Source of the DNA: an uncultured Methanobrevibacter sp.
GTDB taxonomy: Archaea > Methanobacteriota > Methanobacteria > Methanobacteriales > Methanobacteriaceae
Reading direction: 5' to 3'
DNA: 35,806 nt
Assembly (NCBI RefSeq): GCF_902801725.1
Contig: NZ_CADCJB010000021.1
Location: 1 to 35,806 of the forward strand
Below, in pieces: positions 1 to 9,308 of the stretch; position 1 is the first letter of the stretch; each line of letters starts with the position of its first letter. The translations under genes and the position numbers were made by a program. The notes below the pieces were generated by a model. It saw nothing but the letters and a program-made list of their open reading frames with translations, searched no databases and was not told where the DNA came from.

Positions 1-108
1 AAGTTCATTATGGGTTTTACGAGTACAACCATAGTTTTGTTTAAACATGACTTCTTGTTCGGGAGTTAAATGAAGCTTAACAACCACACCTCGAATATAT
101 TCGCCCAT
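1..108 (-). CDS. tnpB: TnpB/IS605 OrfB-family protein, N-terminal fragment cut by window edge
   Basis: The minus strand reads M-G-E-Y-I-R-G-V-V-V-K-L-H-L-T-P-E-Q-E and continues with an N-Y-G-C-T-R-K-T-H-N-E-L motif. This matches the N-terminal helix-turn-helix segment of IS200/IS605 OrfB (TnpB) proteins, in which 'KLxLxPTxEQ' is followed by 'xxGxxRxxxN'. TnpB is an RNA-guided nuclease carried by these transposons. Only about 36 residues are visible, so integrity and the catalytic RuvC part cannot be judged. The ATG ending at 108 sits 10 bases after a GGAGG site (118-123 region). An in-frame ATG ending at 117 is too close to that site. The family is inferred from a short stretch, so confidence is moderate. 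Confidence 0.7.
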   Translation of the reverse strand, partial: MGEYIRGVVVKLHLTPEQEVMFKQNYGCTRKTHNEL

Positions 109-254
109 AAATCTCATTCCTCCAGTCCAATATATATAATATTTTTATTTCATTATCTAAAATGGAAAACATCTACTCTTTTTTAAAACAACAATTAAAA
201 TCACATTTAATTGAATAATATCTCATTTATAATTACTCCTATATAAAAAATGAG

Positions 255-274
255 AGAGAGCATTTGAAAAGTAA
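255..274. repeat. 20-bp exact repeat, copy 1
   Basis: AGAGAGCATTTGAAAAGTAA occurs here and again at 4476-4495, between uvrB and uvrA. Both lie in intergenic DNA. The GAAAAGTA part resembles the inverted-repeat ends at 29167-29178 and 29573-29584, so this may be a relic transposon end. That link is inference. Confidence 0.6.
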
Positions 275-469
275 TCGAATAACGAACTCAGAGCAATTTT
301 TCAAACCCAAAACAATTTTTCATACCCAAAGCAATTATTTAATAATCCAATAACAAAAAAGTATACTGAATAAAAATTCATGACATAAAATAGCCTCAAA
401 AAAACGCAAATAAAATAAAACACAATAAAATTAATTAAAAAAGACAGTACACCCCATAGTGCAATTCAT

Positions 470-491
470 CCACAACTTGCAGAAGTTGTGG
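470..491. repeat. Perfect 9-bp inverted repeat (hairpin)
   Basis: CCACAACTT (470-478) and AAGTTGTGG (483-491) flank a GCAG loop. It lies downstream of the DUF368 stop and upstream of the tnpB-like start, both on the minus strand. It could be the subterminal hairpin of the IS200/IS605 left end or part of a transcription stop. The sequence alone does not decide. Confidence 0.6.
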
Positions 492-511
492 TATTCTTGC
501 ATTTTAAAGAT

Positions 512-520
512 AAAAAAAAA
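512..520 (-). terminator. Poly-T tract downstream of DUF368 gene
   Basis: Nine consecutive T on the minus strand lie about 50 bases after the stop codon at 571. Archaeal transcription commonly ends at such U-rich tracts. There is no strong hairpin directly before it. Confidence 0.4.
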
Positions 521-570
521 CTTGCACAAAATCTACAAAATTTTTAGTAAGGTGCTGTGTTTTGCACACC

Positions 571-1440
571 CTACTCAATGTAATCAAATCTTGTCTCTAA
601 AATAATGATTAACGCAAAACCAATTACGGCAATGATTAAACATGGGAAAAGACCTGAAAAATTTAAACCCGCTGAATTTATGATTTCTACAGCCGGAACC
701 TTTAAAGATCCAAGCATAACCCCAATAAGAAATGCCATTGTAACATGTTCATGGTTTTTAAGAAGATAATTTAAGATTTTTGAAAATCCAAGAATACCTA
801 TTAAAGCACCTACAACAAAAGTAATGATTTCTGCGAAATGAAGCTCGTGAAGTGCTGTCAGCATGTATTCATATTGACCTAGAAGCAATAATAAAAATGA
901 TCCTGAAACACCCGGCAAAATCATTGCACAGATTGCTATCATACCTGAGAAGAATAGGACAATTAAAGAATGGTTTGCAGCCATAGGATTTAAACTTACA
1001 AATATGTATGTTAAAACAGCACCTATTATGGCAAATAGAATATTTTTTAAGTTAATTTCATTTAATTTCTTAAATAGGATTACTGCTGAAGCTATGATTA
1101 AACCTAAGAAAAATGAATAAGTTAATGCAGTATGCACATCCATACAATATGTAACAACTTTTGCCAATGTTAAAAAAGCAACTCCAATACCTAAAACCAA
1201 TGGAATGAAGAATTTGAAATCAATCTCTTCCAATATGCCATTGACAAAACCTCTGCCATCTCCCCTAAGCAATGGTTTTATAAATCCAAACTTAATGTTA
1301 CTTATCGCTTCAACCAAATGCCCATAAATTCCAGTAATTAATGCAATTGTTCCTCCAGAAACTCCTGGAACAATATCCGCCGAACCCATAAGGACACCGC
1401 GAATAAAAATTAAAATTGCCTCTTTAAAATCAAAACTCAA
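571..1440 (-). CDS. DUF368 (PopT-type) polyprenyl-phosphate transporter
   Basis: This is a polytopic membrane protein of about 289 residues with the DUF368 signature near its N-terminus (R-G-V-L-M-G-S-A-D-I-V-P-G-V-S-G-G-T). A second, similar P-G-V-S-G-S motif in its second half is typical of the internally duplicated family. Bacterial DUF368 proteins (PopT) return undecaprenyl phosphate, the lipid carrier for wall precursors, across the membrane. Pseudomurein-containing methanogens use a comparable C55 carrier, so the same role is a reasonable inference. The upstream reading starts at TTG 1452, but a GGGTGAT site (1444-1450) lies 3 bases before an in-frame TTG at 1440, the spacing used by prs. 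I therefore prefer 1440. It is followed by a poly-T tract. Confidence 0.87.
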   Translation of the reverse strand: MSFDFKEAILIFIRGVLMGSADIVPGVSGGTIALITGIYGHLVEAISNIKFGFIKPLLRGDGRGFVNGILEEIDFKFFIPLVLGIGVAFLTLAKVVTYCMDVHTALTYSFFLGLIIASAVILFKKLNEINLKNILFAIIGAVLTYIFVSLNPMAANHSLIVLFFSGMIAICAMILPGVSGSFLLLLLGQYEYMLTALHELHFAEIITFVVGALIGILGFSKILNYLLKNHEHVTMAFLIGVMLGSLKVPAVEIINSAGLNFSGLFPCLIIAVIGFALIIILETRFDYIE

Positions 1441-1527
1441 TTTATCACCCAAAATAATTATTATTATATTTGATTTAATTAATTAAATAATTTATTCCAA
1501 AAAAAAGTAAAATGATATAAGAAAGAA

Positions 1528-4416
1528 TTATTTTCCTATATCTTCAACCAACTCCTTTGCATATGGAGTGATGTTTTCATCAAGCATTCTTTCTAAAAAC
1601 TCCCCAGTATATGTGCCTGATTCGGCAACTTCCTCAGGTGTTCCGGTAGCGATAACCTCTCCACCGCCGTCACCCCCTTCAGGACCCAAATCGATAATGT
1701 GGTCAGCTGTTTTAATGACATCCAAATTATGCTCAATAACAACAACTGAATTGCCGGCATCGGTTAATCTAGCAAGCACATCCAAAAGCCTTTTTATATC
1801 TGCAAAATGAAGACCTGTGGTCGGTTCATCCAAGATATACAATGTTTTACCAGTGCTGCTTCTTGACAGCTCTTTAGCTAGCTTAATCCTTTGAGCTTCC
1901 CCACCGGACAATGTAGTTGCAGGTTGTCCGATTTTCATGTAACCCAATCCGACATCATACAATGTCTGAAGCTTTTTGGTAATTTTTGGAATGTTTTCAA
2001 AGAACTCCAATGCCTCTTCAACAGTCATTTCCAAGACCTCATAGATATTTTTACCTTTATATCTTATATCCAGGGTCTCTTCATTGTATCTTTTGCCCCC
2101 GCATACTTCACACGGCACATAAACATCTGCCAAAAAGTGCATTTCTATTTGAACTATACCGTCACCAGAGCATGCTTCACATCTTCCTCCTTTTACATTA
2201 AATGAGAATCTTCCAGGTTTATATCCTCTGGCTTTGGATTCTGGAGTGTTTGCAAACAGATCACGAATATCTGTGAATACACCAGTATAAGTTGCAGGAT
2301 TGGATCTTGGAGTTCTTCCGATTGGCTTTTGGTCGATTGCAATGACTTTGTCAATGTTTTCCAAACCTTCAATCTCATCGTATTTTCCGGCGAAAGTGAA
2401 TTTTTTAGCGAGTTTTCCTTTTGTACCCTTGTATAGGATTTCATTTATCAAACTGCTTTTACCAGAACCGCTGACCCCGGTTACACAGGTAAACTTGCCT
2501 AACGGAATTTCAACATCAATATGTTTTAAATTGTTCTGTGCAGCTCCCTTGATTGTTATAAAGTTACCGTTACCATCCCGCCTATTCTTTGGAATGTCAA
2601 TTTTTTCAGCTCTTGAAATATATTGGCCTGTAAGGGAATCCGGATTTTTCATAATATCCAAAGGTGTTCCCTGAGCTACCACCTTACCGCCATGTTCACC
2701 TGCACCTGGACCTATGTCAACCACATAATCCGCAGATAAGATGGTTTCTTCGTCATGCTCAACAACAACCAGAGTATTGCCCAAGTCCTTAAGTCTCTTT
2801 AATGCTTCAATGAGTTTAATGTTATCCCTTTGGTGAAGACCGATACTCGGTTCATCCAAAATGTATAGTACTCCCACAAGACCTGACCCTATTTGAGTTG
2901 CCAAACGGATACGTTGAGCTTCACCACCGGATAAAGTACCTGAAGACCGTGACATTGACAGATAATCAAGACCTACTTCAACTAGAAAACTTAAGCGCTC
3001 TTTGATTTCCTTTAAGACTTCCTTTGCAATGAAATTTTCTCTTTCTGTAAGCTCCAAGTCCTGGAAAAACTGATATGAATCTTTAATAGGCAAGTCACAT
3101 ACGTCAATGATTGATTTTCCACCAACGGTTACTGCCAATACTTCCGGCCTGAGTCTTTTTCCACCACAAATATGACATTTTCTATCGCTCATGAACTTTG
3201 AAAGGTATTTTCTTGAATAATTGGACTTTGTTTCAACATATAATCGTTCCATTCTTGGAATAACACCTTCAAATTTACGATTAACCATGTAAGATTTATT
3301 TCTTCTCTTGAATGTGAATGGAATTTTTTCATTGCATCCATAAAGAATTGTATTTTGATACTCCCCATCCAATTCATTGAATGGAACATCCATACTGAAA
3401 TTGAAATGTTTGGAGACTGCTTCAAGCATCTGATAATAGTAATTTTCTCTTGTAGATGATTTGGACCATGGGGCAATAGCCCCTTCATTTAATGTTAATG
3501 TATTATCGGGAACAATCAGATTTGGATCGATTTCCATTTTAGAACCGATTCCGTTACATTCAGGACATGCCCCCTGAGGAGCGTTAAATGAAAACATCCT
3601 TGGAGTCAACTCTTCAAAGTTTATTCCACAGTCGACACAAGCAAAGTGTTCTGAGTACCTTTTCTCATATTCATCATCATCTGCTGTGAATAAAACTGTA
3701 ATCAGACCTTCAGAAAACTCTGCAGCAGTTTCAAGAGAATCGACAAGCCTTCTTTTGAAATCAACATCACGTCTGATTTTAAGCCTGTCAACAACAACAT
3801 CGATGCTGTGCCTATAAGTCTTTGGAAGGTTAATGTCTTCCTCCAAATCTCTAATCTCCCCATCGACACGGACCCTTACAAATCCCTTGTTTCTTAAATC
3901 ATCCAGAACATCCTTATGTTGACCTTTTTTGTCACGGACAATCGGAGACAGGATTTGGATTTTAATTCCTTCACCTTCTTCTATAACTGATTCTCCTATT
4001 TGGCCAATGGTTTGCTGTGATACTTCCTTTCCACAGTTAGGGCAATGAGGAATACCAATTCGTGCATATAATAATCTTAAATAATCATAAATTTCAGTAA
4101 TTGTACCTACGGTGGACCTTGGGTTTTCCCTTGTTGTTTTCTGATCAATTGAAATAGCAGGAGACAATCCCTCGATTGATTCCATTTCAGGCTTTTTCAT
4201 TTGACCTAAAAATTGCCTTGCATAAGCAGATAATGACTCAACATATCTACGCTGTCCTTCAGCATAAATTGTATCAAAAGCCAATGAAGACTTACCTGAT
4301 CCACTAATACCAGTAATTACAATAAATTCATCTCGGGGAACACTCACATCAATATCTTGTAGATTGTGCTCACGTGCACCCTTAATGACAATTTGTTTTT
4401 TAGATTCTTCAGCCAT
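1528..4416 (-). CDS. uvrA: Excinuclease ABC subunit UvrA
   Basis: UvrA is the damage-recognition ATPase of bacterial-type nucleotide excision repair. It acts as a dimer that loads UvrB. The 962 residues contain two ABC ATPase modules. The first Walker A is G-I-S-G-S-G-K-S (36-43), with the first L-S-G-G-E-A-Q-R signature before I-L-D-E-P-S-I-G-L. The second Walker A is G-V-S-G-S-G-K-S, with a second signature before I-L-D-E-P-T-T-G-L. Zinc-binding CxxC pairs are present (CPNC, CVDC/CPEC, CHIC, CEAC/CEVC). Full length is normal for the family. The reading frame extends to an ATG ending at 4428, but that ATG overlaps the GGAG ribosome binding site, so the ATG ending at 4416 is the better start. 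UvrABC is patchy in archaea and is generally viewed as acquired from bacteria. Confidence 0.97.
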   Translation of the reverse strand: MAEESKKQIVIKGAREHNLQDIDVSVPRDEFIVITGISGSGKSSLAFDTIYAEGQRRYVESLSAYARQFLGQMKKPEMESIEGLSPAISIDQKTTRENPRSTVGTITEIYDYLRLLYARIGIPHCPNCGKEVSQQTIGQIGESVIEEGEGIKIQILSPIVRDKKGQHKDVLDDLRNKGFVRVRVDGEIRDLEEDINLPKTYRHSIDVVVDRLKIRRDVDFKRRLVDSLETAAEFSEGLITVLFTADDDEYEKRYSEHFACVDCGINFEELTPRMFSFNAPQGACPECNGIGSKMEIDPNLIVPDNTLTLNEGAIAPWSKSSTRENYYYQMLEAVSKHFNFSMDVPFNELDGEYQNTILYGCNEKIPFTFKRRNKSYMVNRKFEGVIPRMERLYVETKSNYSRKYLSKFMSDRKCHICGGKRLRPEVLAVTVGGKSIIDVCDLPIKDSYQFFQDLELTERENFIAKEVLKEIKERLSFLVEVGLDYLSMSRSSGTLSGGEAQRIRLATQIGSGLVGVLYILDEPSIGLHQRDNIKLIEALKRLKDLGNTLVVVEHDEETILSADYVVDIGPGAGEHGGKVVAQGTPLDIMKNPDSLTGQYISRAEKIDIPKNRRDGNGNFITIKGAAQNNLKHIDVEIPLGKFTCVTGVSGSGKSSLINEILYKGTKGKLAKKFTFAGKYDEIEGLENIDKVIAIDQKPIGRTPRSNPATYTGVFTDIRDLFANTPESKARGYKPGRFSFNVKGGRCEACSGDGIVQIEMHFLADVYVPCEVCGGKRYNEETLDIRYKGKNIYEVLEMTVEEALEFFENIPKITKKLQTLYDVGLGYMKIGQPATTLSGGEAQRIKLAKELSRSSTGKTLYILDEPTTGLHFADIKRLLDVLARLTDAGNSVVVIEHNLDVIKTADHIIDLGPEGGDGGGEVIATGTPEEVAESGTYTGEFLERMLDENITPYAKELVEDIGK

Positions 4417-4475
4417 AATTATCTCCATTAATTTAGTTATATATTATTAGAACAAACTAGTTTATAAAATATTTC

Positions 4476-4495
4476 AGAGAGCATTTGAAAAGTAA
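4476..4495. repeat. 20-bp exact repeat, copy 2
   Basis: Identical to 255-274. It lies in the 132-bp gap between the uvrB stop and the uvrA start, otherwise featureless A+T-rich DNA, so uvrA may be transcribed separately from uvrB. Confidence 0.6.
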
Positions 4496-4560
4496 AATAT
4501 GCAATAACTTTAAAAAAATAATTTTGAAATGAAACTATGAAAAACACGCATTAATAAAAA

Positions 4561-6525
4561 CTATTTATCCAAACCCTTCAAGGCATAAAGCTTATTTCTT
4601 AAATCTGCAGCTCTTTCAAAGTCAAGTCTTGAAGCTGCATCTTTCATATCCTTTTCCAAATCCCTTATAAGCAATTGAAGTTCATCCTTAGGCATTTTAG
4701 TAATGTCGGTTCCAATGCCTTTGTATTTTTCATCCTCTTCTGCAAGTTTTTCTTTTAATGTTCTTTGAGTGGACTTTGGAATAATTCCATACTTTTCATT
4801 GTATTTCATTTGCAGCGTACGCCTTTTAAGTGTAATATCATATGCATTCTTAACTGAATCAGTCATTTTATCCACATACATTATTACACGACCATTAACA
4901 TTTCTTGCAGCTCTTCCAATGGTTTGTATTAAAGAAGTTTCGTTTCTAAGGAATCCTTCTTTATCGGCATCCAAAATAGCCACCAAAGACACTTCAGGCA
5001 AATCAAGACCTTCACGAAGAAGATTTACTCCAACAAGCACATCAAACTTACCACGTCTCAAATCGTCAACAATGTCAATTCTCTCCAGAGTATCAATTTC
5101 AGAGTGCATATACCTTACCTTTACACCAATCCTCGCATAATAATCTGTCAAATCCTCTGCCATTCTTTTTGTTAAGGTAGTAACCAAAACCCTTTCATCC
5201 TTTTCGGCAGTCAATTTGGCCTCTTCAAGCAAATCCTCAACCTGACCTGTAACCGGCCTGATTACTACTTCAGGATCCACCAAACCAGTCGGCCTAATAA
5301 TCTGCTCGACGACATTTCCAGACCTTGAAAGCTCATATTGGGCAGGAGTTGCAGAGACATAAATTACCTGATTGACTGATGATTCAAACTCGTCAAACCT
5401 CAATGGCCTGTTTTCCTTTGCAGAAGGCAATCTGAATCCGTAATCAACCAAAGTTTCCTTACGCGCACGGTCCCCGTTATACATTCCCCTAATCTGCGGA
5501 ACGGTAACGTGGGATTCATCAATTATTGTTAAAAAATCATCAGGGAAATATTCCAAAAGAGAATAAGGCTTATCTCCCCATTGACGACCAGAAAGGTGCA
5601 TTGAATAGTTTTCTACACCCGGACAATATCCCATTTCCTGAAGCATTTCTATATCAAAACGTGTTCTCTGCTCCAATCTTTGCGCTTCCAGCAACTTTCC
5701 TGTTAAATTAAGTTCCTGAAGCCTTTCATCCAATTCGGCAGATATTTTGGAAAGTGCAGTGTCCATTTTGTCCTGTCCGACTACAAAATGCTTTGCAGGG
5801 AAAATCATGTATCTTTTAAGAGATTCCTTTTTTCTTCCGGTGACCTTGTCAATCAAGCTAATCGCATCGATTTCATCGCCAAATAGCTCAATTCTTATTG
5901 GAGGTGTTCCATGAACAGGATTTATTTCAATGACATCCCCTCTGACTCTAAACTGACCTCTGTCAAACTCAATGTCATTTCGTTCATATTGCATGAAAAT
6001 GAGTTTGGCTATTATTTCGGATCTGTCATAGATATCGCCAACAGATATTCCAAAGGCAAATTCCCCATAATCCTCAGGAGAACCAATACCATAGATGCAG
6101 CTTACACTACTGACAACGATAACATCATCCCTTGACAATAATGATTGGGTGGCGGAATGCCTCATTATGTCAATATCATCATTAATGGAAGCTTCCTTAT
6201 CTATGAAGGTATCCGTTCGAGGCACATATGCTTCCGGCTGATAATAATCATAATAGCTGACAAAGTATTCAACTGCATTATCCGGAAAGAATTCCTTAAA
6301 TTCCTCATACAGCTGTGCCGCTAAAGTTTTATTATGTGAAATAACAAGAGTGGGTTTTTGAACCTTTTCAATAACATTCGCCATTGTGAAAGTTTTTCCT
6401 GAACCAGTCACTCCCAAAAGAGTCTGTTCTTTTATTCCCTCATTTATCCCTTCAGCTAAAGAATTAATTGCTTTTGGTTGATCACCCAGCGGTTTATAGG
6501 GAGAATTTAATTTGAATTCCTTCAT
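4561..6525 (-). CDS. uvrB: Excinuclease ABC subunit UvrB
   Basis: UvrB is the damage-verifying helicase-like subunit that receives DNA from UvrA and recruits UvrC. The 654 residues show Walker A G-V-T-G-S-G-K-T (38-45), the beta-hairpin region [12 protein letters not shown] that clamps DNA, the D-E-S-H box, the helicase motif VI region Q-T-I-G-R-A-A-R-N, and a C-terminal UVR domain ([11 protein letters not shown]) for UvrC contact. The length is typical. The start lies 5 bases after the stop of the small upstream gene, so it is probably translationally coupled in a prs > orf98 > uvrB operon. No uvrC is in the window. Confidence 0.97.
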   Translation of the reverse strand: MKEFKLNSPYKPLGDQPKAINSLAEGINEGIKEQTLLGVTGSGKTFTMANVIEKVQKPTLVISHNKTLAAQLYEEFKEFFPDNAVEYFVSYYDYYQPEAYVPRTDTFIDKEASINDDIDIMRHSATQSLLSRDDVIVVSSVSCIYGIGSPEDYGEFAFGISVGDIYDRSEIIAKLIFMQYERNDIEFDRGQFRVRGDVIEINPVHGTPPIRIELFGDEIDAISLIDKVTGRKKESLKRYMIFPAKHFVVGQDKMDTALSKISAELDERLQELNLTGKLLEAQRLEQRTRFDIEMLQEMGYCPGVENYSMHLSGRQWGDKPYSLLEYFPDDFLTIIDESHVTVPQIRGMYNGDRARKETLVDYGFRLPSAKENRPLRFDEFESSVNQVIYVSATPAQYELSRSGNVVEQIIRPTGLVDPEVVIRPVTGQVEDLLEEAKLTAEKDERVLVTTLTKRMAEDLTDYYARIGVKVRYMHSEIDTLERIDIVDDLRRGKFDVLVGVNLLREGLDLPEVSLVAILDADKEGFLRNETSLIQTIGRAARNVNGRVIMYVDKMTDSVKNAYDITLKRRTLQMKYNEKYGIIPKSTQRTLKEKLAEEDEKYKGIGTDITKMPKDELQLLIRDLEKDMKDAASRLDFERAADLRNKLYALKGLDK

Positions 6526-6530
6526 AATAT

Positions 6531-6827
6531 CTAATTTTCAATAGAAATATTAAAGCTAATATGGACATATCTTGGAGCACAGCAAGGGATTACCTTTTCA
6601 TCCCTTATTGTCAAATCACCATAGGAATTGAGTTCTTTTTTCAAATCTTTTTTGATGTCTGAAACAACATCTTCATTATAAATCCTTAAAGAACCTAAAA
6701 ATACAGTTTTAGCAGACATATTCATTACTGATACGCTTTCAACAATATCTTTTTCAGCATATTTGGCTAAAATATTATTTGATTTATCTACAAGCTCCGC
6801 TTTAATTTTTTCCTTATCCATAAGCAT
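6531..6827 (-). CDS. Conserved hypothetical protein, 98 aa, between prs and uvrB
   Basis: I do not recognise this 98-residue protein. It has a charged helical N-terminus ([11 protein letters not shown]), a central beta-rich part and a C-terminus with a vicinal cysteine pair in [13 protein letters not shown]. No membrane segment or signal peptide is present. A GAGG ribosome binding site lies 7 bases before the ATG ending at 6827, inside the end of prs. The gap to the prs stop is one base, and uvrB starts 5 bases downstream, so it is almost certainly co-transcribed and coupled with both. That placement is the only hint to function. A role in metal or thiol chemistry through the Cys pair would be speculation. 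Confidence 0.8.
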   Translation of the reverse strand: MLMDKEKIKAELVDKSNNILAKYAEKDIVESVSVMNMSAKTVFLGSLRIYNEDVVSDIKKDLKKELNSYGDLTIRDEKVIPCCAPRYVHISFNISIEN

Positions 6828-6828
6828 T

Positions 6829-7743
6829 TTATTCCCTCAATGCATCGGCAATAGCTTTTGCAATTGATACACGTGATGTATCTGAAGATAGACTATTGGT
6901 ACCAATAATTTTACCTGCTCCTGCTGAATAAATCCTTGTAGCACCGTTATTTGTTAGAATAGGATGTACACAACATACATCAACCGCTGAGGCACCATAT
7001 TGCTTTAAAATGTTAATGGCATTTACAATTGTTCCGCCTGTAGCTATAATATCGTCGACAATAATTGCATGCATGCCTTTTACTGAGTCAATATTAACAG
7101 TATTGTCACTTTCACTGTCACATCTGACATCCACAATTCTGGTTTCCACCTTGTCAGGTCCCAAACGTACCTTAGTTAGGTATGTACAATCACAGCCAAT
7201 GATTTCAGAAATTTCCTGTGCAAAACCATATGCACCCTTATCCGGTGCAATGATAAGAGGCTTTTCATCAGTCTTTTTAAAGAATTTTTTATTCAAATAT
7301 TCTGCAATGGCGGGCATTGCGGAGATATTTTTTGCAGGAATATCAAAGAAATTTAAAACGCAAGGTTCATGAACATTGAATGTGTAAAACTCATCAGCAC
7401 CAGCAGATTCGATTAGTTCACAGATGATTTTTGCTGAAATTGTCTCGCCGGGATTGAAACGCTTTTCCTGTCTTGCATAACCCAAGTATGGAACTACAAC
7501 CTTTACCTTTTTAGCTCCCAAATCTTTAAGATTGGCAATGATGAACAGCAATTCCATCAGATTTTCATCCTGAGGATATCCTGTTGACTGAATAACAGTC
7601 ACTTCATCTTCAATTTCACCAGTAATTCTCAAATATCTTTCTCCATCCGGAAATTTCTTAGTTTCAACATAACTTACTTCTTCGCCAAGTTCACGAGCAA
7701 CATGAGCGGCTAAATCTTGAGAAGCTGAACCACCAATAATCAC
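6829..7743 (-). CDS. prs: Ribose-phosphate diphosphokinase (PRPP synthase)
   Basis: PRPP synthase transfers pyrophosphate from ATP to ribose 5-phosphate, feeding nucleotide, histidine and, in methanogens, tetrahydromethanopterin-related synthesis. The 304 residues show the N-terminal G-G-S-A-S-Q-D-L-A segment of archaeal enzymes, the catalytic loop region Y-A-R-Q-E-K-R-F, the P-D-K-G-A motif, and the PRPP-binding loop V-D-D-I-I-A-T-G-G-T near residue 220. It starts with GTG ending at 7743, three bases after GGTGAT. This clear Shine-Dalgarno arrangement helps decide other starts in the window. It is the first gene of a tight run with orf98 and uvrB, and it is divergent from the secreted protein at 7835. 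Confidence 0.96.
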   Translation of the reverse strand: MIIGGSASQDLAAHVARELGEEVSYVETKKFPDGERYLRITGEIEDEVTVIQSTGYPQDENLMELLFIIANLKDLGAKKVKVVVPYLGYARQEKRFNPGETISAKIICELIESAGADEFYTFNVHEPCVLNFFDIPAKNISAMPAIAEYLNKKFFKKTDEKPLIIAPDKGAYGFAQEISEIIGCDCTYLTKVRLGPDKVETRIVDVRCDSESDNTVNIDSVKGMHAIIVDDIIATGGTIVNAINILKQYGASAVDVCCVHPILTNNGATRIYSAGAGKIIGTNSLSSDTSRVSIAKAIADALRE

Positions 7744-7834
7744 AATATCACCAAATATTTTATTAATAATTATTATGTTTGTGATAATTAAAAAAGTTAA
7801 GTATTAATATTTAAAGAGTGTATAAAAATTAATC

Positions 7835-8347
7835 ATGAAAAAATTATTTATAATTCTTGCAGTCCTTGCATTAATAATTGTTGGAATTTTGGCCACAACC
7901 CTTGTCAGTCCAATATTGGTTATTGCTGAAGACTCAGGAGAGGATGCGAGCATCGACATGGCCGCCAAGTTCACTCTAACAGGTTATGAATGGGTATATC
8001 CTGGAAGTTCAGTGAATGCTGCAGGTCAAACATTGCATAATGTCCACATAGACAACCCTCAAGATCCATATGGTGCTGCACGAGACATTATAACCTATTC
8101 CTATAACTATACTCCACACATAATAGTTAGCGTAAACAACGATGCCGCCGAAGCAATATTCGGTTCAACCATTGTAGACGACATTCGTGCAAACGACGCA
8201 TATAACGGTTATCCAGGTAATGAAAACGTTCAGGGAACTATGGATAGGGGAGATGCGGTGGATACTGCAATGAGCCACAACGGAATGAACATATTCCAAG
8301 TTCCTATACAATTTTTAATGGGGAATATCAGACCTATTTTTGTATAA
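7835..8347 (+). CDS. Secreted or membrane-anchored hypothetical protein, 170 aa
   Basis: I do not recognise the family. A hydrophobic segment (residues about 4-31) forms a signal peptide or anchor. The remaining 135 or so residues are hydrophilic and predicted to lie outside the cell, with several Asn/Asp/Gly-rich loops (for example N-D-A-Y-N-G-Y-P-G-N-E-N). There are no cysteines. No ribosome binding site precedes the ATG. A TATA-like ATATTTAAA lies about 25 bases upstream, so the transcript may be leaderless. It is followed by a pyrimidine-rich run with T8 that could terminate it. It faces away from prs and converges on the zinc-ribbon gene. Confidence 0.75.
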   Translation: MKKLFIILAVLALIIVGILATTLVSPILVIAEDSGEDASIDMAAKFTLTGYEWVYPGSSVNAAGQTLHNVHIDNPQDPYGAARDIITYSYNYTPHIIVSVNNDAAEAIFGSTIVDDIRANDAYNGYPGNENVQGTMDRGDAVDTAMSHNGMNIFQVPIQFLMGNIRPIFV

Positions 8348-8363
8348 TTTCCCCTTCTTTTTT

Positions 8364-8732
8364 TTAGTGCAACATAATATAAAAAGATAAGCCTACACCT
8401 ACAGCAGAGATAATGAACTGTATCACACCGTGTATTTTAAGCTCTTTTACAGGTGCCTGAAGCAAATAAAACGGCATGAAAAATCCAAAGAATGCGAATG
8501 CACTCATTGTAGTATTTTTAGTCAAAAGTCCGAAAACCACTCCGCTCCAGGATAAAAAAATAGTAACAATATATGAAATCAAAACCGCCTTTTTGTTGAT
8601 TTGGGGCTGCTGGCCTGTGTAAATGTAGACCTGTTTAGGCTTTAGCCCTTCAACCAATGGAGTGCCACATTTAGCACAATAGTCATACTCGTCCTGATTT
8701 TCAAATTCACAGTTTTTACATATTCTTGTCAT
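8364..8732 (-). CDS. Zinc-ribbon membrane protein, 122 aa
   Basis: The N-terminus is a small zinc ribbon with CxxC pairs at C5/C8 and C19/C22, followed by a short linker and about three membrane helices from residue 46 on. Proteins of this layout (a cytosolic zinc ribbon tethered to a few helices) are abundant in Methanobrevibacter and have no known function. The start has no clear ribosome binding site. A stump of a similar zinc ribbon occurs at 25677. Confidence 0.8.
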   Translation of the reverse strand: MTRICKNCEFENQDEYDYCAKCGTPLVEGLKPKQVYIYTGQQPQINKKAVLISYIVTIFLSWSGVVFGLLTKNTTMSAFAFFGFFMPFYLLQAPVKELKIHGVIQFIISAVGVGLSFYIMLH

Positions 8733-8764
8733 TAGATTAAATTAACATTTCAAAATATATAAAA

Positions 8765-9274
8765 CTATTTTTCTTTAATCATGGCAATTTCCCTAAATGT
8801 TTCGCCCAAATAGTTAACATTGTCTAATTCAGTATAATATTTAAAGCCCAATTTTTCCAAAACCCTTTTTGACTGGTTGTTTTCTATCCGGTATGTTGCA
8901 AAAATTCTCTCAATTTCCAAATCATCAAAGGCATGCTCAATTATAGTTCTTGAAGCTTCAACAACCAAACCTCTGCCCCAGTATTTCTCGCCAATCCAAT
9001 ATCCGAGTTCGCCTGAGCCGTCACCCCAGTAATGATTGCCGTCAGGATGGATTAAAAGGCTAACACAACCGATTGGAATTTCATCAAGAGTGATTGCATA
9101 TGTTTCCCTTTTAGAAAATATAGTATTGATAATGTTTAAACTATGTTCAACACTTTCGTGAGGTGGCCATCCAGCAATTGGACCTATTTTCGGATTTTTT
9201 GCAAAATGATACAGACATTCCGCATCACCTTCTTCCCATGGCCTTAAAATTAAGTTTTCAGTTTTAAAAATCAT
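8765..9274 (-). CDS. GNAT family N-acetyltransferase (RimJ/RimL type)
   Basis: At 169 residues this is the length of a single GNAT domain. The opening T-E-N-L-I-L-R-P-W-E-E-G-D-A is typical of the RimJ/RimL-like acetyltransferase group. It is followed by the E-L-G-Y-W-I-G-E-K-Y-W-G-R-G-L acetyl-CoA loop region and the C-terminal N-x-x-S-x-x-V-L-E-K-L-G-F motif. It should transfer an acetyl group from acetyl-CoA to an amine. The substrate (ribosomal protein, antibiotic or other small molecule) cannot be told. It lies just downstream of a terminator-like hairpin after the GGGtGRT gene and has no visible ribosome binding site, so it may have its own promoter and a leaderless transcript. Confidence 0.9.
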   Translation of the reverse strand: MIFKTENLILRPWEEGDAECLYHFAKNPKIGPIAGWPPHESVEHSLNIINTIFSKRETYAITLDEIPIGCVSLLIHPDGNHYWGDGSGELGYWIGEKYWGRGLVVEASRTIIEHAFDDLEIERIFATYRIENNQSKRVLEKLGFKYYTELDNVNYLGETFREIAMIKEK

Positions 9275-9284
9275 AAAAAAAAGA

Positions 9285-9308
9285 GTAAAAAAAGGGATAA
9301 ATTCCCTT
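9285..9308 (-). terminator. Hairpin plus T7 after GGGtGRT gene
   Basis: On the minus strand AAGGGA-ATTTA-TCCCTT (9308 down to 9292) is followed directly by seven T (9291-9285). The hairpin overlaps the stop codon at 9307-9309. It looks like a terminator for the NifU-like/GGGtGRT unit. Confidence 0.65.

Larger units (their letters stand above)
109..570. other. A+T-rich spacer between tnpB-like start and DUF368 gene
   Basis: No convincing gene is present. The spacer contains the ribosome binding site of the tnpB-like gene, one copy of a 20-bp repeat (255-274), a perfect 9-bp hairpin (470-491) and an A9 run (512-520) that reads as T9 on the minus strand, downstream of the DUF368 gene. If the TnpB element is intact, its left end should lie somewhere here. 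Confidence 0.6.

Noticed and set aside
1568-2674. Plus-strand open frames opposite uvrA
   Set aside because: They lie entirely within a full-length, motif-complete uvrA, and their translations are Ser/Phe/Pro-rich shadows with no ribosome site.
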